Under the pieces are notes generated by a model, which worked only from the letters and a program-made list of their open reading frames with translations, did not search any database and was not told the DNA's origin. Positions 1-10,318 of a stretch of 64,000 nucleotides of DNA are shown here, one piece after another (positions within the stretch are counted from its first letter, which is position 1; every line of letters starts with the position of its first letter). Origin of the DNA: Hyphomicrobium sp. (GTDB lineage: Bacteria > Pseudomonadota > Alphaproteobacteria > Rhizobiales > Hyphomicrobiaceae). The DNA lies in the NCBI RefSeq assembly GCF_019753045.1, contig NZ_JAIELN010000017.1, positions 1-64,000 of the forward strand. The letters run 5' to 3'. The position numbers and the translations under genes were made by a program.

Positions 1-273
1 CACATCGCAGCCAAACTCGCTCTCGCGCCAGGTCAGCGCGTACTCGACATCGGCAGCGGCTGGGGCGGTCTCGCGCTCTACCTCGCGCGGGCGTCCGGCG
101 CGGACGTGAAGGTCAACGCCTGCTCGCCGGGCTGGGTCAGGACTGCCATGGGGGGCGAGGCTGCGCCTCGGTCGCCGGAACAGGGCGCGGAAACCGCGAT
201 TTGGCTCGCGACGCTGGACAGCGCGGGGCCGAACGGCGGATTTTTTCAGGACAACGAACAGCAGCCGTGGTGA
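1..273 (+). pseudogene. In-frame chimera: CFA synthase fragment fused to SDR C-terminus (5' end outside window)
   Basis: Frame 1 is open from the window edge to a TGA at 271-273. The first ~36 codons read like the SAM-binding core of cyclopropane-fatty-acyl-phospholipid synthase (motif VLDIGSGWGGLA, then LYLAR). From about codon 37 the protein becomes the C-terminus of a carbonyl-reductase-like short-chain dehydrogenase (KVNACSPGWVRT, APRSPEQGAETAIWLATL, then GGFF). Each half fits its own family; no known family contains both. The junction lies near bases 105-118. The likely explanation is a deletion that joined two genes, leaving a decaying remnant. A functional fusion or an assembly join cannot be excluded. 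The start is outside the window. Confidence 0.65.
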
Positions 274-344
274 GGGTGAGCTTTGGTTGGCGATGGCGAC
301 TCCCCTTGCGGAGAACCGGCCGCCATCGCGGGCACTCGAAGCCG

Positions 345-830
345 TTAGAGAGTGCGGCCGGTGCGGCCAGCTACGACAGGAGCGCCGCCCTGCTGGATTT
401 CCATGACGAACCGGATCGGCCGAGCTGCCGTGTCGCCCAAATCACGCGCCGTCACGAGCACCAAGTGGCTTGATCCCGACGATGTGTCGATCTGGGTGAT
501 TTGCGGCGAGAAGTCCGCAACGGTTGCGACTTCGAGCGTGCGCCGGACGCCGCCCAGGTTCATCGATATCTGATCGCCGACAGAGATTGCCTTGGTGACG
601 GGGGCCGTGCCGTCGCGCATGGCGGTCAGCCAGAAGTCTTCCGATCCCGAGATCGGGGCTTTGGCCGATGCGACTTGCTTGGCCTCGACGCTGGTTTTGT
701 TGAGGGCGGTCTGAAAACTCTTCCGGAGGACGGTTTCGCTGTTGGCGAAAAACAATGCGCCAGCGATGGCGGCAACGGTAGCGCCGGCCGTCAAGCCCAA
801 CCAGAAGGGTCTCAATTCCTGCTTCGTCAT
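345..830 (-). CDS. Hypothetical membrane-anchored protein, 161 aa
   Basis: No family recognised. The N-terminus has one hydrophobic segment (about residues 9-29, LGLTAGATVAAIAGALFFA), which looks like an uncleaved anchor. The rest is a soluble, probably periplasmic domain of about 130 residues without cysteines or a known motif. The adjacent 942-1382 gene runs the same way and also codes for a small membrane protein. The start is the ATG whose complement is at 828-830, within MTKQELRPFW. The reading frame has the strong G/C third-position bias of neighbouring genes, which supports it as real. Confidence 0.6.
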   Translation of the reverse strand: MTKQELRPFWLGLTAGATVAAIAGALFFANSETVLRKSFQTALNKTSVEAKQVASAKAPISGSEDFWLTAMRDGTAPVTKAISVGDQISMNLGGVRRTLEVATVADFSPQITQIDTSSGSSHLVLVTARDLGDTAARPIRFVMEIQQGGAPVVAGRTGRTL

Positions 831-941
831 GCTTCGGCCTCCAGCATTCCTATCAGGTTGGCGAAAACGGCGCAGATGCCCGCTCGCCGTTTCCAGAGGT
901 ACAGTCGAGATTAAGGCAATTCAATAGCGCGTCACGCCACA

Positions 942-1382
942 TCAGCCGCATACCCTACCCCGACAGGGGGAAACGGCAAGATTCGGGGCGTAAGTTCGGC
1001 GAAGATGCCTAAGAAACGCTAAGTTCAGTGAGGCCATCAGGGAAAATGCGACACCGAGCAATCCCCAGGCGGCCGTTTGGCTGGTTTGGCGGTAGACCGC
1101 ATCGGCGGGGGAGCTGGCGGTCGCTATGGCGACGATCGGCAGCGGGCCAGGCTCGGCGAGGGCCTTCACGGCTGCCGGGCTGGGGGCGAGCTGGAGGCCC
1201 GCGAATGCGGCGGGGCTCGTGCCTGCACTGACTGGCGCCACGAACATCGTCGAAACGAGAACGAACGCCAAGCCGCTGATGGCAATGTCAATTATCGGAC
1301 GCCATAGGCGGCGCCGGTATTTGGGTTTCGCCGCGCCATTCCGTCGACGCGCACGTGCTTCCGGCTGAACGCTGGCTGGCAT
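942..1382 (-). CDS. Hypothetical protein with two hydrophobic segments, 146 aa
   Basis: No family recognised. A basic, arginine-rich N-terminus (about residues 1-28) precedes a hydrophobic stretch (IIDIAISGLAFVLVSTMFVA, about 30-49). A second hydrophobic stretch (AWGLLGVAFSLMASLNLAFL) lies near residues 104-123. The topology suggests a small inner-membrane protein with a periplasmic Ala/Pro-rich loop between the two helices. It lies in tandem with the 345-830 gene on the same strand. A single gene is plausible but function cannot be inferred. Confidence 0.5.
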   Translation of the reverse strand: MPASVQPEARARRRNGAAKPKYRRRLWRPIIDIAISGLAFVLVSTMFVAPVSAGTSPAAFAGLQLAPSPAAVKALAEPGPLPIVAIATASSPADAVYRQTSQTAAWGLLGVAFSLMASLNLAFLRHLRRTYAPNLAVSPCRGRVCG

Positions 1383-2887
<1,505 letters not shown>

Positions 2888-2906
2888 GATCAAAACCGGC
2901 AAAACA

Positions 2907-2936
2907 AAAAGCGCGCGACCTTGGTCGCGCGCTTTT
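2907..2936. terminator. Bidirectional intrinsic terminator
   Basis: A perfect inverted repeat (aaaagcgcgcgacc / ggtcgcgcgctttt) with a tiny loop lies between the convergent aatA and 82-aa genes. A-rich and T-rich flanks let it work on both strands. Confidence 0.88.
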
Positions 2937-2965
2937 CAAATTCAGCGCTGGGCGTTGTTCGCTTC

Positions 2966-3214
2966 TCAGGCCGGCGTTGCGCCGTGATGAACGAAGCGAT
3001 CGGTGAACCAGTCCCACGCGTTGGCGATGTGGCCGGTGAGCGGCTTGCCATCGACGGCGGGAACAACCGGTCGCCAAATCGCGATCGCCGTCGGCGGCTG
3101 CGACTTGAATTCAAACACCTGAGGTTCGGCGCCGAAAGCGTCGGGGAGTTGTTCTTCGGCGGCCATGACATATCCGGCAGCGTTGGCCGCGGACATCAAT
3201 GTTTCGATACTCAT
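2966..3214 (-). CDS. Hypothetical protein, 82 aa
   Basis: No family recognised. The chosen start is the ATG complementary to 3212-3214 (MSIETLMSAANAAGY), because a GAGG ribosome-binding site lies 7-8 bases upstream of it. A longer in-frame extension upstream to 3310 looks non-coding. The protein is soluble, with several Trp residues in its C-terminal half (AIWRPVVP, NAWDWFTDRF). It is convergent with aatA and shares the terminator at 2907-2936. Confidence 0.55.
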   Translation of the reverse strand: MSIETLMSAANAAGYVMAAEEQLPDAFGAEPQVFEFKSQPPTAIAIWRPVVPAVDGKPLTGHIANAWDWFTDRFVHHGATPA

Positions 3215-3576
3215 AACCCAGCCTCGCATTTCCTGAGCCAATATCCCTCTGGCTCGTTCCGTATTTCTCGCCAGTGCCCTATGAACGCGTGAAACGCCGG
3301 AAGAGTTCACAATGCGACAAGTTTAAAGTTATTCAAGTTATTTTTGTCTTGCGGGCCCCCTCGGGAAGGATATCGCGAGAAGTAGCTTTGGCGGCGCAGT
3401 AATGGACCCCCGCATATCGAGTAATTCTACCGCGCCGCAATAAATTTTTCACGAAACTGTGCGGTGATTCCCGTTGTGCCTCTACCGCTTTGGAGCGAGC
3501 ATTCCTTTGGCCGCTCTCTTCCGAGGTGCGGGGCGCGGCTTGCATGGTCGCGCGCCTCGCAACATCGGAGGCAATC
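3215..3576. other. Divergent intergenic region
   Basis: About 360 bases between the leftward 82-aa gene and the rightward EF-G-like gene. The middle (about 3311-3352) is AT-rich and carries a short direct repeat (aagtta...aagttatttt), which suits divergent promoters. An in-frame upstream extension of the EF-G-like frame from 3490 is not used, because the good ribosome-binding site is at 3566-3571. No RNA gene was recognised. Confidence 0.5.
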
Positions 3577-5661
3577 ATGACGAGCTCAGATGGCCCGAAG
3601 GGCGGGAATGGCAATCAAAGTACCAGGGCTGGGGTCCGAGGCGCGCGATGCGTTGCGCTCGTCGGACCCTTCGCCAGCGGTAAGACGACACTTCTCGAAG
3701 CCATACTCGCCCGCACCGGCATCATTTCAAGGGCCGGTTCAATCACACAAAATTCGACGGTTGGCGACGGTTCGCCAGAGGCCCGCGAGCACGCGATGAG
3801 CGTCGGTCTCAACGTCGCGGATGCTTCATTTCTTGGTGAAAATTTCACGTTTATCGATTGTCCGGGCTCCGTCGAGTTCGCGCATGAGGGCACACTCGCG
3901 CTTCCTGCCTGCGATATGGCCGTCGTCGTTTGCGAAGCCGATCCGAAACGCGTCTCGGCCCTCCAGGTCATTCTCAAGCAACTCGATGACGCGGGCGTTC
4001 CGCACATCGTGTTCCTGAACAAGATCGATACCTCGCCCATTCCGGTTCACGACGTCATTCCGAGCCTGCAGCCGGCAAGCGCCAAACCGCTCGTGCTGCG
4101 CCAGATGCCGATCTGGGAAAACGGGATTGCAACGGGCTTCGTCGATCTCGCGTCGGAGCGCGCGTACGTTTACCGCGAACATGCATCGAGCAAGATCATC
4201 GAGCTGCCGTCTGCGATCGAAGCGCGCGAGAAGGAAGCGCGATTCCAGATGCTCGAGAAGCTCGCTGATTACGACGATGAACTGATGGAGCAGTTGCTAG
4301 CGGACATTCCGCCGCCGAACGATCGCGTTTTCGACGACCTCTCCAAGGAGCTTCGCGATGGCTTGATATGTCCTGTCCTCATCGGCTCAGCCGAGCACGG
4401 GCACGGAATCCTTCGGCTGCTGAAGGCGCTTCGTCATGAATGTCCGACCGTCGAGGATACGGCGAAGCGGTTGAAGCTCGATGGTCTCAAATCCGCGGCG
4501 TACGTCTTCAAGAGCGTGCATACGAAGGCGGGCGGAAAATTATCGTATACGCGCGTTTTAGCGGGCGAAATCGCCGATGGTGCGACGGTGACAGGTGCGA
4601 GCGGGCACGAGCAGCGCGTCGCCGGCATCTTCACCATACGCGGCGAAGAGGCGATCAAGCGTGGGCCTGCCAAAGCAGGCGATACGGTGGCGCTGGGACG
4701 GCTCGATTCGATTCATTCGGGCGAGACGATCGCGGTCGGCAAGACGGCGATCGCGCAACTGCACGTACCGGAGGCGCCGCAACCGGCGCTCGCAATTGGG
4801 CTCGGCCTCAAGGATCGCAAAGACGAGGTGAAGCTTTCGTCCGCCGTTGCCAAGCTGGTCGACGAAGACCCGTCGTTGTTGCTCGAACACAATGCCGAGA
4901 TGCATCAAATTCTGCTGCATGGGCAGGGTGAGATGCACCTTCGGGTGGCGCTCGAACGGCTGCTGCGCAAGTACGGCATCGAAGTCGTGCGCGAGAAGCG
5001 GCGTGTCGGGTACAAGGAAACGATCCGGTCGTCGACTGAAGTTCGCGGACGGCACAAAAAGCAGTCGGGTGGGCATGGCCAGTTCGGCGATGTGAAGCTC
5101 GACATCAAGCCGCTACCGAGAAGCGGCGGCATTACCTTCAGCGAGACGATCACAGGCGGGGCCATTCCGAGGAACTTCATTCCCTCGGTCGAAATCGGCG
5201 TGCGCGATTACCTCACCGAAGGTCCGCTCGGCTTTCCCGTCGTCGACGTTGCGGTGACGCTGACGGATGGGTCGTTTCACTCGGTCGATTCCTCCGACAT
5301 GGCCTTCCGGCAAGCGGGGCGGCTCGCCATGACGGAAGGGTTGCCGAAGTGCAATCCGGTTCTGCTCGAGCCGATCATGGCCGTATCCATCGCGGTGCCG
5401 TCGGAGTCCAATGCGCGGATCAACAGCATCATCTCGCAGCGGCGCGGCCAGATCCTCGGCTTCGACGCACGTCCGGAATGGCCGGGATGGGATTTGATCC
5501 AGGCTCATATTCCGGAAGCGGAGATGGATAACCTGATCATTGATCTGAGGTCCGCGACGGCCGGTGTCGGCTCGTTCACCTTCGGATTCGATCATCTGTC
5601 GGAAGTGTCCGGGCGGCTCAAGGACCAAGTCCTCGCTGCCAGCCGCGCGGCGGCTGAGTAA
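3577..5661 (+). CDS. Elongation factor G-like GTPase (divergent EF-G paralogue)
   Basis: Translational GTPase of 694 aa with the EF-G domain order: G domain, domain II, then III, IV and V. The P-loop is GPFASGKTT instead of the canonical GHIDAGKTT. G3 is DCPGS instead of DTPGH, so the switch-II histidine that drives GTP hydrolysis in EF-G is a serine. G4 is intact (LNKID). Domain IV has the KKQSGGHGQFGDV motif of ribosomal translocases. The start at 3577 is set by a GGAGG six bases upstream. There are no ribosomal-protein neighbours, so this is not the str-operon fusA; it belongs to the accessory EF-G-like group whose role is poorly known. A terminator follows. Confidence 0.85.
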   Translation: MTSSDGPKGGNGNQSTRAGVRGARCVALVGPFASGKTTLLEAILARTGIISRAGSITQNSTVGDGSPEAREHAMSVGLNVADASFLGENFTFIDCPGSVEFAHEGTLALPACDMAVVVCEADPKRVSALQVILKQLDDAGVPHIVFLNKIDTSPIPVHDVIPSLQPASAKPLVLRQMPIWENGIATGFVDLASERAYVYREHASSKIIELPSAIEAREKEARFQMLEKLADYDDELMEQLLADIPPPNDRVFDDLSKELRDGLICPVLIGSAEHGHGILRLLKALRHECPTVEDTAKRLKLDGLKSAAYVFKSVHTKAGGKLSYTRVLAGEIADGATVTGASGHEQRVAGIFTIRGEEAIKRGPAKAGDTVALGRLDSIHSGETIAVGKTAIAQLHVPEAPQPALAIGLGLKDRKDEVKLSSAVAKLVDEDPSLLLEHNAEMHQILLHGQGEMHLRVALERLLRKYGIEVVREKRRVGYKETIRSSTEVRGRHKKQSGGHGQFGDVKLDIKPLPRSGGITFSETITGGAIPRNFIPSVEIGVRDYLTEGPLGFPVVDVAVTLTDGSFHSVDSSDMAFRQAGRLAMTEGLPKCNPVLLEPIMAVSIAVPSESNARINSIISQRRGQILGFDARPEWPGWDLIQAHIPEAEMDNLIIDLRSATAGVGSFTFGFDHLSEVSGRLKDQVLAASRAAAE

Positions 5662-5683
5662 GGGCCATTTCAGATTGGAATGG

Positions 5684-5711
5684 AAAAGGGCGGTTCGAAC
5701 CGCCCTTTTTT
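5684..5711 (+). terminator. Intrinsic terminator after EF-G-like gene
   Basis: Stem aaaagggcggtt / aaccgcccttttt with a CG loop followed by a T-run, 23 bases after the stop codon. Confidence 0.9.
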
Positions 5712-5759
5712 GTTGGAGGGCTGCTAACGTACCGGGCGATAATCATTGCGGAGACAAAA

Positions 5760-6245
5760 ATGTCTGCGGAAAGCAGGGGACTTCCGTTGGCGGTCGAGGC
5801 GGCCGCGGTTCCACCAAGAACGAAGCCCTCGAATTATCCCGAGCCGTTCTTTTCCCGGATGCTGAAGCGGGAGAAGCGGGCACTTGGCGATCAGTTCGGG
5901 CTCAAGAACTTCGGCGTCAATCTCACGCGACTTTGGCCGGGCGGGGAATCCGCGCTTCTTCATCGCCACAGCAAGCAGGACGAATTCGTCTATATCCTCG
6001 AAGGCCGGCCGACGCTGATTACGGACGCGGGTGAGATCGAACTCGCGCCGGGCATGTGCGCGGGCTTTCCCGCGGCGGGCGTGGCGCATCACCTCGTCAA
6101 CCGAACGGATCGCGACGTCGTCTATCTCGAGGTCGGGGATCGCACGCCGGGGGACACCGGGACTTACCCTGCCGACGATCTAGAAGCACGTCTTGGCGCG
6201 GACGGACGCTGGCTCTTCACGCACAAGGACGGCACGTCCTATTAG
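5760..6245 (+). CDS. Cupin-domain protein
   Basis: Single-domain cupin of 161 aa. Motif 1 is visible as HRHSKQDEFVYILEG (metal ligands His, His, Glu) and motif 2 as GMCAGFPAAGVAHHLVN (ligand His). The fold is a small metal-binding beta-barrel; substrate is unknown, and sugar isomerase-like, dioxygenase-like or sensory roles are all possible. A GGAG lies just upstream of the ATG at 5760. Its stop codon overlaps the stop of the opposing fdsD gene by four bases (6242-6245), with no terminator between them. Confidence 0.82.
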   Translation: MSAESRGLPLAVEAAAVPPRTKPSNYPEPFFSRMLKREKRALGDQFGLKNFGVNLTRLWPGGESALLHRHSKQDEFVYILEGRPTLITDAGEIELAPGMCAGFPAAGVAHHLVNRTDRDVVYLEVGDRTPGDTGTYPADDLEARLGADGRWLFTHKDGTSY

Positions 6246-6484
6246 CGCGCCGCTGCCTTTGCCGGCGATTTCGGGCCCTTGAAGTAATCGGCCATCGCTT
6301 CGAGAAACAGCGGCGACAAGCCTTCGCCGCCGGCATCGATGTGAGCCTTCAGAGCGTTGCGCATGCGCGGCTCCCACGAGGCATGGATGTGCTTGGAGAT
6401 GCCGTCGAGAGCTTCGGCCTTCGGGTAGACGGCGAAGTAGTCCGTGATTTGATTGGCCATGCGGACGAGATCAGAAGCTTGCAT
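6242..6484 (-). CDS. fdsD: NAD-dependent formate dehydrogenase delta subunit
   Basis: An 80-aa protein of the FdsD family (MANQITDYFAVYP, then HIHASWEPRMRNAL). It is the last gene of the leftward fds operon. FdsD is a small accessory of the soluble molybdenum formate dehydrogenase; work on homologues implicates it in assembly or stability rather than catalysis. Its start lies 32 bases after the end of fdhD, consistent with co-transcription. Its stop overlaps that of the convergent cupin gene. Confidence 0.88.
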   Translation of the reverse strand: MQASDLVRMANQITDYFAVYPKAEALDGISKHIHASWEPRMRNALKAHIDAGGEGLSPLFLEAMADYFKGPKSPAKAAAR

Positions 6485-6516
6485 CAGGTTTCTCGATTGA
6501 GATTGGATTGCGTTGA

Positions 6517-7335
6517 TCAGGAATGGAATACGACGGGGCCACCTGGCCCGCGAGACGCCAGAAAGAGGTCGGCCTTCTGGGCAAGTTCGAGGGCGAGGAC
6601 GGTCGGCGCGGAGACTGTCACCAGAGCCTGGATGCCCGCTGTGACTGATTTCTGCACCAGTTCGAAGCTGCAGCGGCTCGTCATCAGGACGAAACCGTCC
6701 GTCCGGTCGATGCCTTGCGTGTAGAGGGCGCCGATGAGTTTATCGAGAGCGTTGTGGCGGCCGACGTCCTCGCGGACGAAGCGGATCACGCCGTCTTTCG
6801 ATACCCAAGCTGCGCCGTGAACCGACCGGTTGAAGCGGTTCATCGGCTGGTGATCGAAAAGGTCCCGCTCGGCGCGCCGTATCGCGTCAGGACTTGGCGA
6901 CCATGTCCGGCCAAGCCGCTGCAAGGGCCGGACGGCGGATTCGATGTCTTCGACACCGCATAGGCCGCAACCCGTGCGGGCCTCCATGGCGCGGCGCGCA
7001 AGACGCGATGTTTCGATCGCGGCGTCAGGCACAGCGACGTCGATGGCCATGCCGCCTTCGACCGGCATCACGAGGATGCCTTGGATTTTGGAGGGATCCG
7101 GGACGATGCCTTCGCCGACGAGAAAGCCGACGGCGAAATCGCGGAGATCCGCCGGCGTCGACATCATGACCGTGTAGGGCTCGGAGTTGATCTGCAGCGC
7201 GACGGGCACCTCCTCGGGGAGCTGCCATGTCACGGACTGCGTGCCGGAGGCCGTCTGCAGCTCGCCTACGGCGGGGCGCGAGCAAAGCTCCGCTCCACCC
7301 TGAGGCTGCTTTACGTCCTTCGGCACGACATTCAT
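6517..7335 (-). CDS. fdhD: FdhD, sulfurtransferase for formate dehydrogenase maturation
   Basis: FdhD-family protein, 272 aa. It carries the conserved cysteine motif TGCGLCGVE (around residue 120), which passes persulfide sulfur from IscS-type desulfurase to the molybdenum cofactor of formate dehydrogenase. The family signatures DFAVGFLVGEG and VREDVGRHNALDKLIG are present. It starts 31 bases after fdsA on the same strand, so enzyme and maturation factor are made together. Cytoplasmic. Confidence 0.95.
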   Translation of the reverse strand: MNVVPKDVKQPQGGAELCSRPAVGELQTASGTQSVTWQLPEEVPVALQINSEPYTVMMSTPADLRDFAVGFLVGEGIVPDPSKIQGILVMPVEGGMAIDVAVPDAAIETSRLARRAMEARTGCGLCGVEDIESAVRPLQRLGRTWSPSPDAIRRAERDLFDHQPMNRFNRSVHGAAWVSKDGVIRFVREDVGRHNALDKLIGALYTQGIDRTDGFVLMTSRCSFELVQKSVTAGIQALVTVSAPTVLALELAQKADLFLASRGPGGPVVFHS

Positions 7336-7366
7336 CGCAATTCAACTCCAGGCTGGGAGGTCGAGA

Positions 7367-10285
7367 TTACTCGGCCGGCTCCAGCTTCTTTTCCTTGGAG
7401 ATGCGCTTGTTCTCGACTTCACGCTCCTGCCATTCCTCCTGCCACTCGGACGGGTGGTTGGAGACGGTCACCTGCACCGCCGTCACCTTGTACTCGGGGC
7501 AGTTGGTCGCCCAGTCCGAGTTGTCCGTGGTGATGACGTTGGCACCCGTGACCGGGTGATGGAACGTCGTATAGACGACGCCCGGCGGCATCCGGTCGGA
7601 GATCTTGGCCGTCAGCGTCGTGGCGCCGACGCGGCTCGCGAGCGACACCTTCATGCCGGTCTTGATGCCGCGCAGTTCGGCGTCGCTCGAATGGATCTCG
7701 AGGATGTCCTCGGGGTGCCATGCGACGTTGTCCGTGCGGCGCGTCTGGGCGCCGACGTTGTAGTGCGCGAGGATGCGCCCGGTCGTCAGGATGAGCGGGA
7801 AGTTGCGGTTCGAGCGTTCCGCCGTCGGGACGAAGCCCGTCAGCATGAAGCGACCCTTACCACGCGTGAACTCTTCCGTGTGCATCACAGGCGTGCCGGT
7901 CGGGTGCTCTTCGTTGCACGGCCACTGGATCGAGCCAAGCTCATCGATGCGATCGAAGGAAACGCCCTCGAACGTCGGCGTGAGGCGAGCGATCTCGTCC
8001 ATGATCTCGGCCGCATTGTTATACCGCATGGGGTGGCCCATGGCGGTCGCGATGCGGGAGACGACTTCCCACTCCGGCATTCCCTGCTTCTCGCGCATCA
8101 CCTTGCGCACGCGGTTGATGCGGCGCTCAGCGTTGGTGAAGGTGCCGTCCTTTTCAAGGAACGACGTGCCGGGCAGGAACACGTGCGCGAACGCTGCCGT
8201 CTCGTTGAGGAAGAGATCCTGCACGATGACGATGTCCATCGAGGACAGCGCGTGTTCGACGTGGTGCGTGTTCGGGTCGGACTGGGCGATGTCCTCGCCC
8301 TGGATGAAGAGGCCCATGAACGATCCGTCGGAGGCGGCGTCGAACATGTTCGGAATGCGAAGGCCAGGCTCGGCTGCGAGCTTGACGTTCCATTCCTTCT
8401 CGAAGACGGCGCGGGTCTCGGGAACCGAGACGTGGCGGTAGCCCGGCAGCTCATGGGGGAACGAGCCCATGTCGCACGAGCCCTGCACGTTGTTCTGGCC
8501 GCGCAGCGGGTTCACGCCGACGCCCTCGCGCCCGATGTTGCCCGTCGCCATCGCGATGTTGGCCATCGCCATGACCATCGTCGAGCCCTGGCTGTGCTCG
8601 GTGACGCCGAGGCCGTAGTAAATCGCAGCGTTGCCGCCGGTGGCATAGAGGCGGGCCGCTTCGCGAACCTGCAGTGCCGGAACGCCGGTGATCGGTTCGA
8701 GTGCTTCCGGCGAATTCTCCGGCTGCTTGATGAACTCTTCCCAGCGATAGAAGTCGGTCGGCTCGCAGCGGCGCTTGACGAACTTGCGGTCGATCAGGTT
8801 CTCGGTCGCGATGACGTGACCAATGGCGTTCATGATCGCGACGTTGGTCGAAGGCTGGAGCTGCAAATGATAGGCAGCTTCGACGTGCGCGGAGCGGACG
8901 AGTTCGATGCGGCGGGGATCGACGACGATCAACTTGGCGCCCTCACGGATGCGCCTCTTCATGCGCGATCCGAAGACCGGATGCGCGTCGGTCGGGTTCG
9001 CGCCGACGAGAAGTATGACGTCTGTCTTGTCGACGCTCTTGAAGTCCTGCGTGCCGGCGGATTCACCGAACGTCTGCTTCAGACCGTAGCCGGTCGGCGA
9101 GTGGCAGACGCGGGCGCAGGTGTCGATGTTGTTCGTATTGAAGGCGGCGCGGACCATGCGCTGGACGGCGTAGACTTCTTCGTTCGTCGTGCGCGACGAC
9201 GTGATGCCGCCGATCGAATCCTTGCCGTACTTCGCCTGCGTATCTTTCAGGCGCTTTGCGGCGTAGTTGATCGCCTCGTCCCACGACACGACCTGCCACT
9301 CATCGGTGATCTTCTCGCGGATCATCGGCGTCAGCACGCGATCCTTGTGGGTCGCATATCCGAAGGCGAAGCGGCCCTTAACGCACGAGTGGCCTTCGTT
9401 GGCGCCGCCATCCTTGTACGGCATCATGCGCGCGACTTCCTCGCCGCGCATTTCGGCTTTGAACGAGCAGCCGACGCCGCAGTAGGCGCAAGTCGTCACG
9501 ACGGAGTGTTCGGGCTGGCCGAGGTCGAGCACCGACTTTTCGATCAGTGTCGCGGTCGGGCAGGCCTGCACGCAGGCGCCACATGAGACGCATTCGGAGG
9601 CCAGGAATTCTTCGTCCATGCCGGCCGAGACGTGCGAAGCGAAGCCGCGGCCGTCGATCGTCAGTGCGAACGTGCCCTGCACTTCCTCGCAGGCGCGGAC
9701 GCAACGCGAGCAGACGATGCACTTCGCGGGGTCGAACTGGAAGTAGGGGTTCGAGCTGTCCTTCGGTTTGAAGCGATCGTTCGCTTCGCCATCGGCGCGC
9801 TTCGCGAAAACGTGGTTTTCGCCGTCATAGCCATAGCGCACTTCGCGGAGGCCAACGGCGCCCGCCATGTCCTGCAGCTCGCAGTCGCCGTTGGCGCCGC
9901 AGGTCAGGCAGTCGAGCGGGTGGTCGGAGATGTAGAGCTCCATGACGCCACGGCGAATGTTCGCGAGGCGAGGGTTCTGCGTCGTGACCTTGATGCCGGG
10001 CGCGACGGGTGTCGTGCAAGATGCGGGCGTTCCCTTGCGGCCTTCGATTTCGCAAAGACAAAGGCGGCAGGAGCCCCAGGCGTCGAGGCTGTCGGTCGCG
10101 CAGAGCTTCGGTATCTGGATGCCGAGCTGCATCGCGGCGTTCATGATCGACGTGCCTTCGGCGACCGTGATCTCCTGGCCGTCGATCTCGAGCGTCACCA
10201 TTTTGGTGGCATCGGTGATCTCTGGGCTGGGCGTGCCGTAGTCGATCTCTTTGATGAGGGTCATCGGCTTGACGTGGTGGTTCAT
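7367..10285 (-). CDS. fdsA: NAD-dependent formate dehydrogenase alpha (catalytic) subunit
   Basis: Molybdopterin oxidoreductase, 972 aa. It oxidises formate to CO2 and passes electrons through its iron-sulfur clusters to FdsB. In order: an N-terminal [2Fe-2S] domain (CATDSLDAWGSCRLCLCEIEG), a HPLDCLTCGANGDC segment, two ferredoxin-like [4Fe-4S] motifs (CIVCSRCVRAC and CVSCGACVQACP), then CAYCGVGCSF binding a further [4Fe-4S] at the entry to the bis-MGD domain. The molybdenum ligand is cysteine in CARVCHSPTGYG; there is no selenocysteine TGA. The C-terminal MGD-binding domain follows. The gene lies 33 bases after fdsB. In methylotrophs this is the final NADH-yielding C1 oxidation step. Confidence 0.96.
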   Translation of the reverse strand: MNHHVKPMTLIKEIDYGTPSPEITDATKMVTLEIDGQEITVAEGTSIMNAAMQLGIQIPKLCATDSLDAWGSCRLCLCEIEGRKGTPASCTTPVAPGIKVTTQNPRLANIRRGVMELYISDHPLDCLTCGANGDCELQDMAGAVGLREVRYGYDGENHVFAKRADGEANDRFKPKDSSNPYFQFDPAKCIVCSRCVRACEEVQGTFALTIDGRGFASHVSAGMDEEFLASECVSCGACVQACPTATLIEKSVLDLGQPEHSVVTTCAYCGVGCSFKAEMRGEEVARMMPYKDGGANEGHSCVKGRFAFGYATHKDRVLTPMIREKITDEWQVVSWDEAINYAAKRLKDTQAKYGKDSIGGITSSRTTNEEVYAVQRMVRAAFNTNNIDTCARVCHSPTGYGLKQTFGESAGTQDFKSVDKTDVILLVGANPTDAHPVFGSRMKRRIREGAKLIVVDPRRIELVRSAHVEAAYHLQLQPSTNVAIMNAIGHVIATENLIDRKFVKRRCEPTDFYRWEEFIKQPENSPEALEPITGVPALQVREAARLYATGGNAAIYYGLGVTEHSQGSTMVMAMANIAMATGNIGREGVGVNPLRGQNNVQGSCDMGSFPHELPGYRHVSVPETRAVFEKEWNVKLAAEPGLRIPNMFDAASDGSFMGLFIQGEDIAQSDPNTHHVEHALSSMDIVIVQDLFLNETAAFAHVFLPGTSFLEKDGTFTNAERRINRVRKVMREKQGMPEWEVVSRIATAMGHPMRYNNAAEIMDEIARLTPTFEGVSFDRIDELGSIQWPCNEEHPTGTPVMHTEEFTRGKGRFMLTGFVPTAERSNRNFPLILTTGRILAHYNVGAQTRRTDNVAWHPEDILEIHSSDAELRGIKTGMKVSLASRVGATTLTAKISDRMPPGVVYTTFHHPVTGANVITTDNSDWATNCPEYKVTAVQVTVSNHPSEWQEEWQEREVENKRISKEKKLEPAE

Positions 10286-10318
10286 CGAGCGTCCTCGTTG
10301 AGGATTCTAATTCTGAAA

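Noticed and set aside
7454-9586. Long open frame on the plus strand opposite fdsA
   Set aside because: It is an antisense shadow of a high-GC gene. The fdsA frame carries all cluster and molybdenum motifs; the opposite frame is Arg/Asp/Val-rich with no recognised domain.
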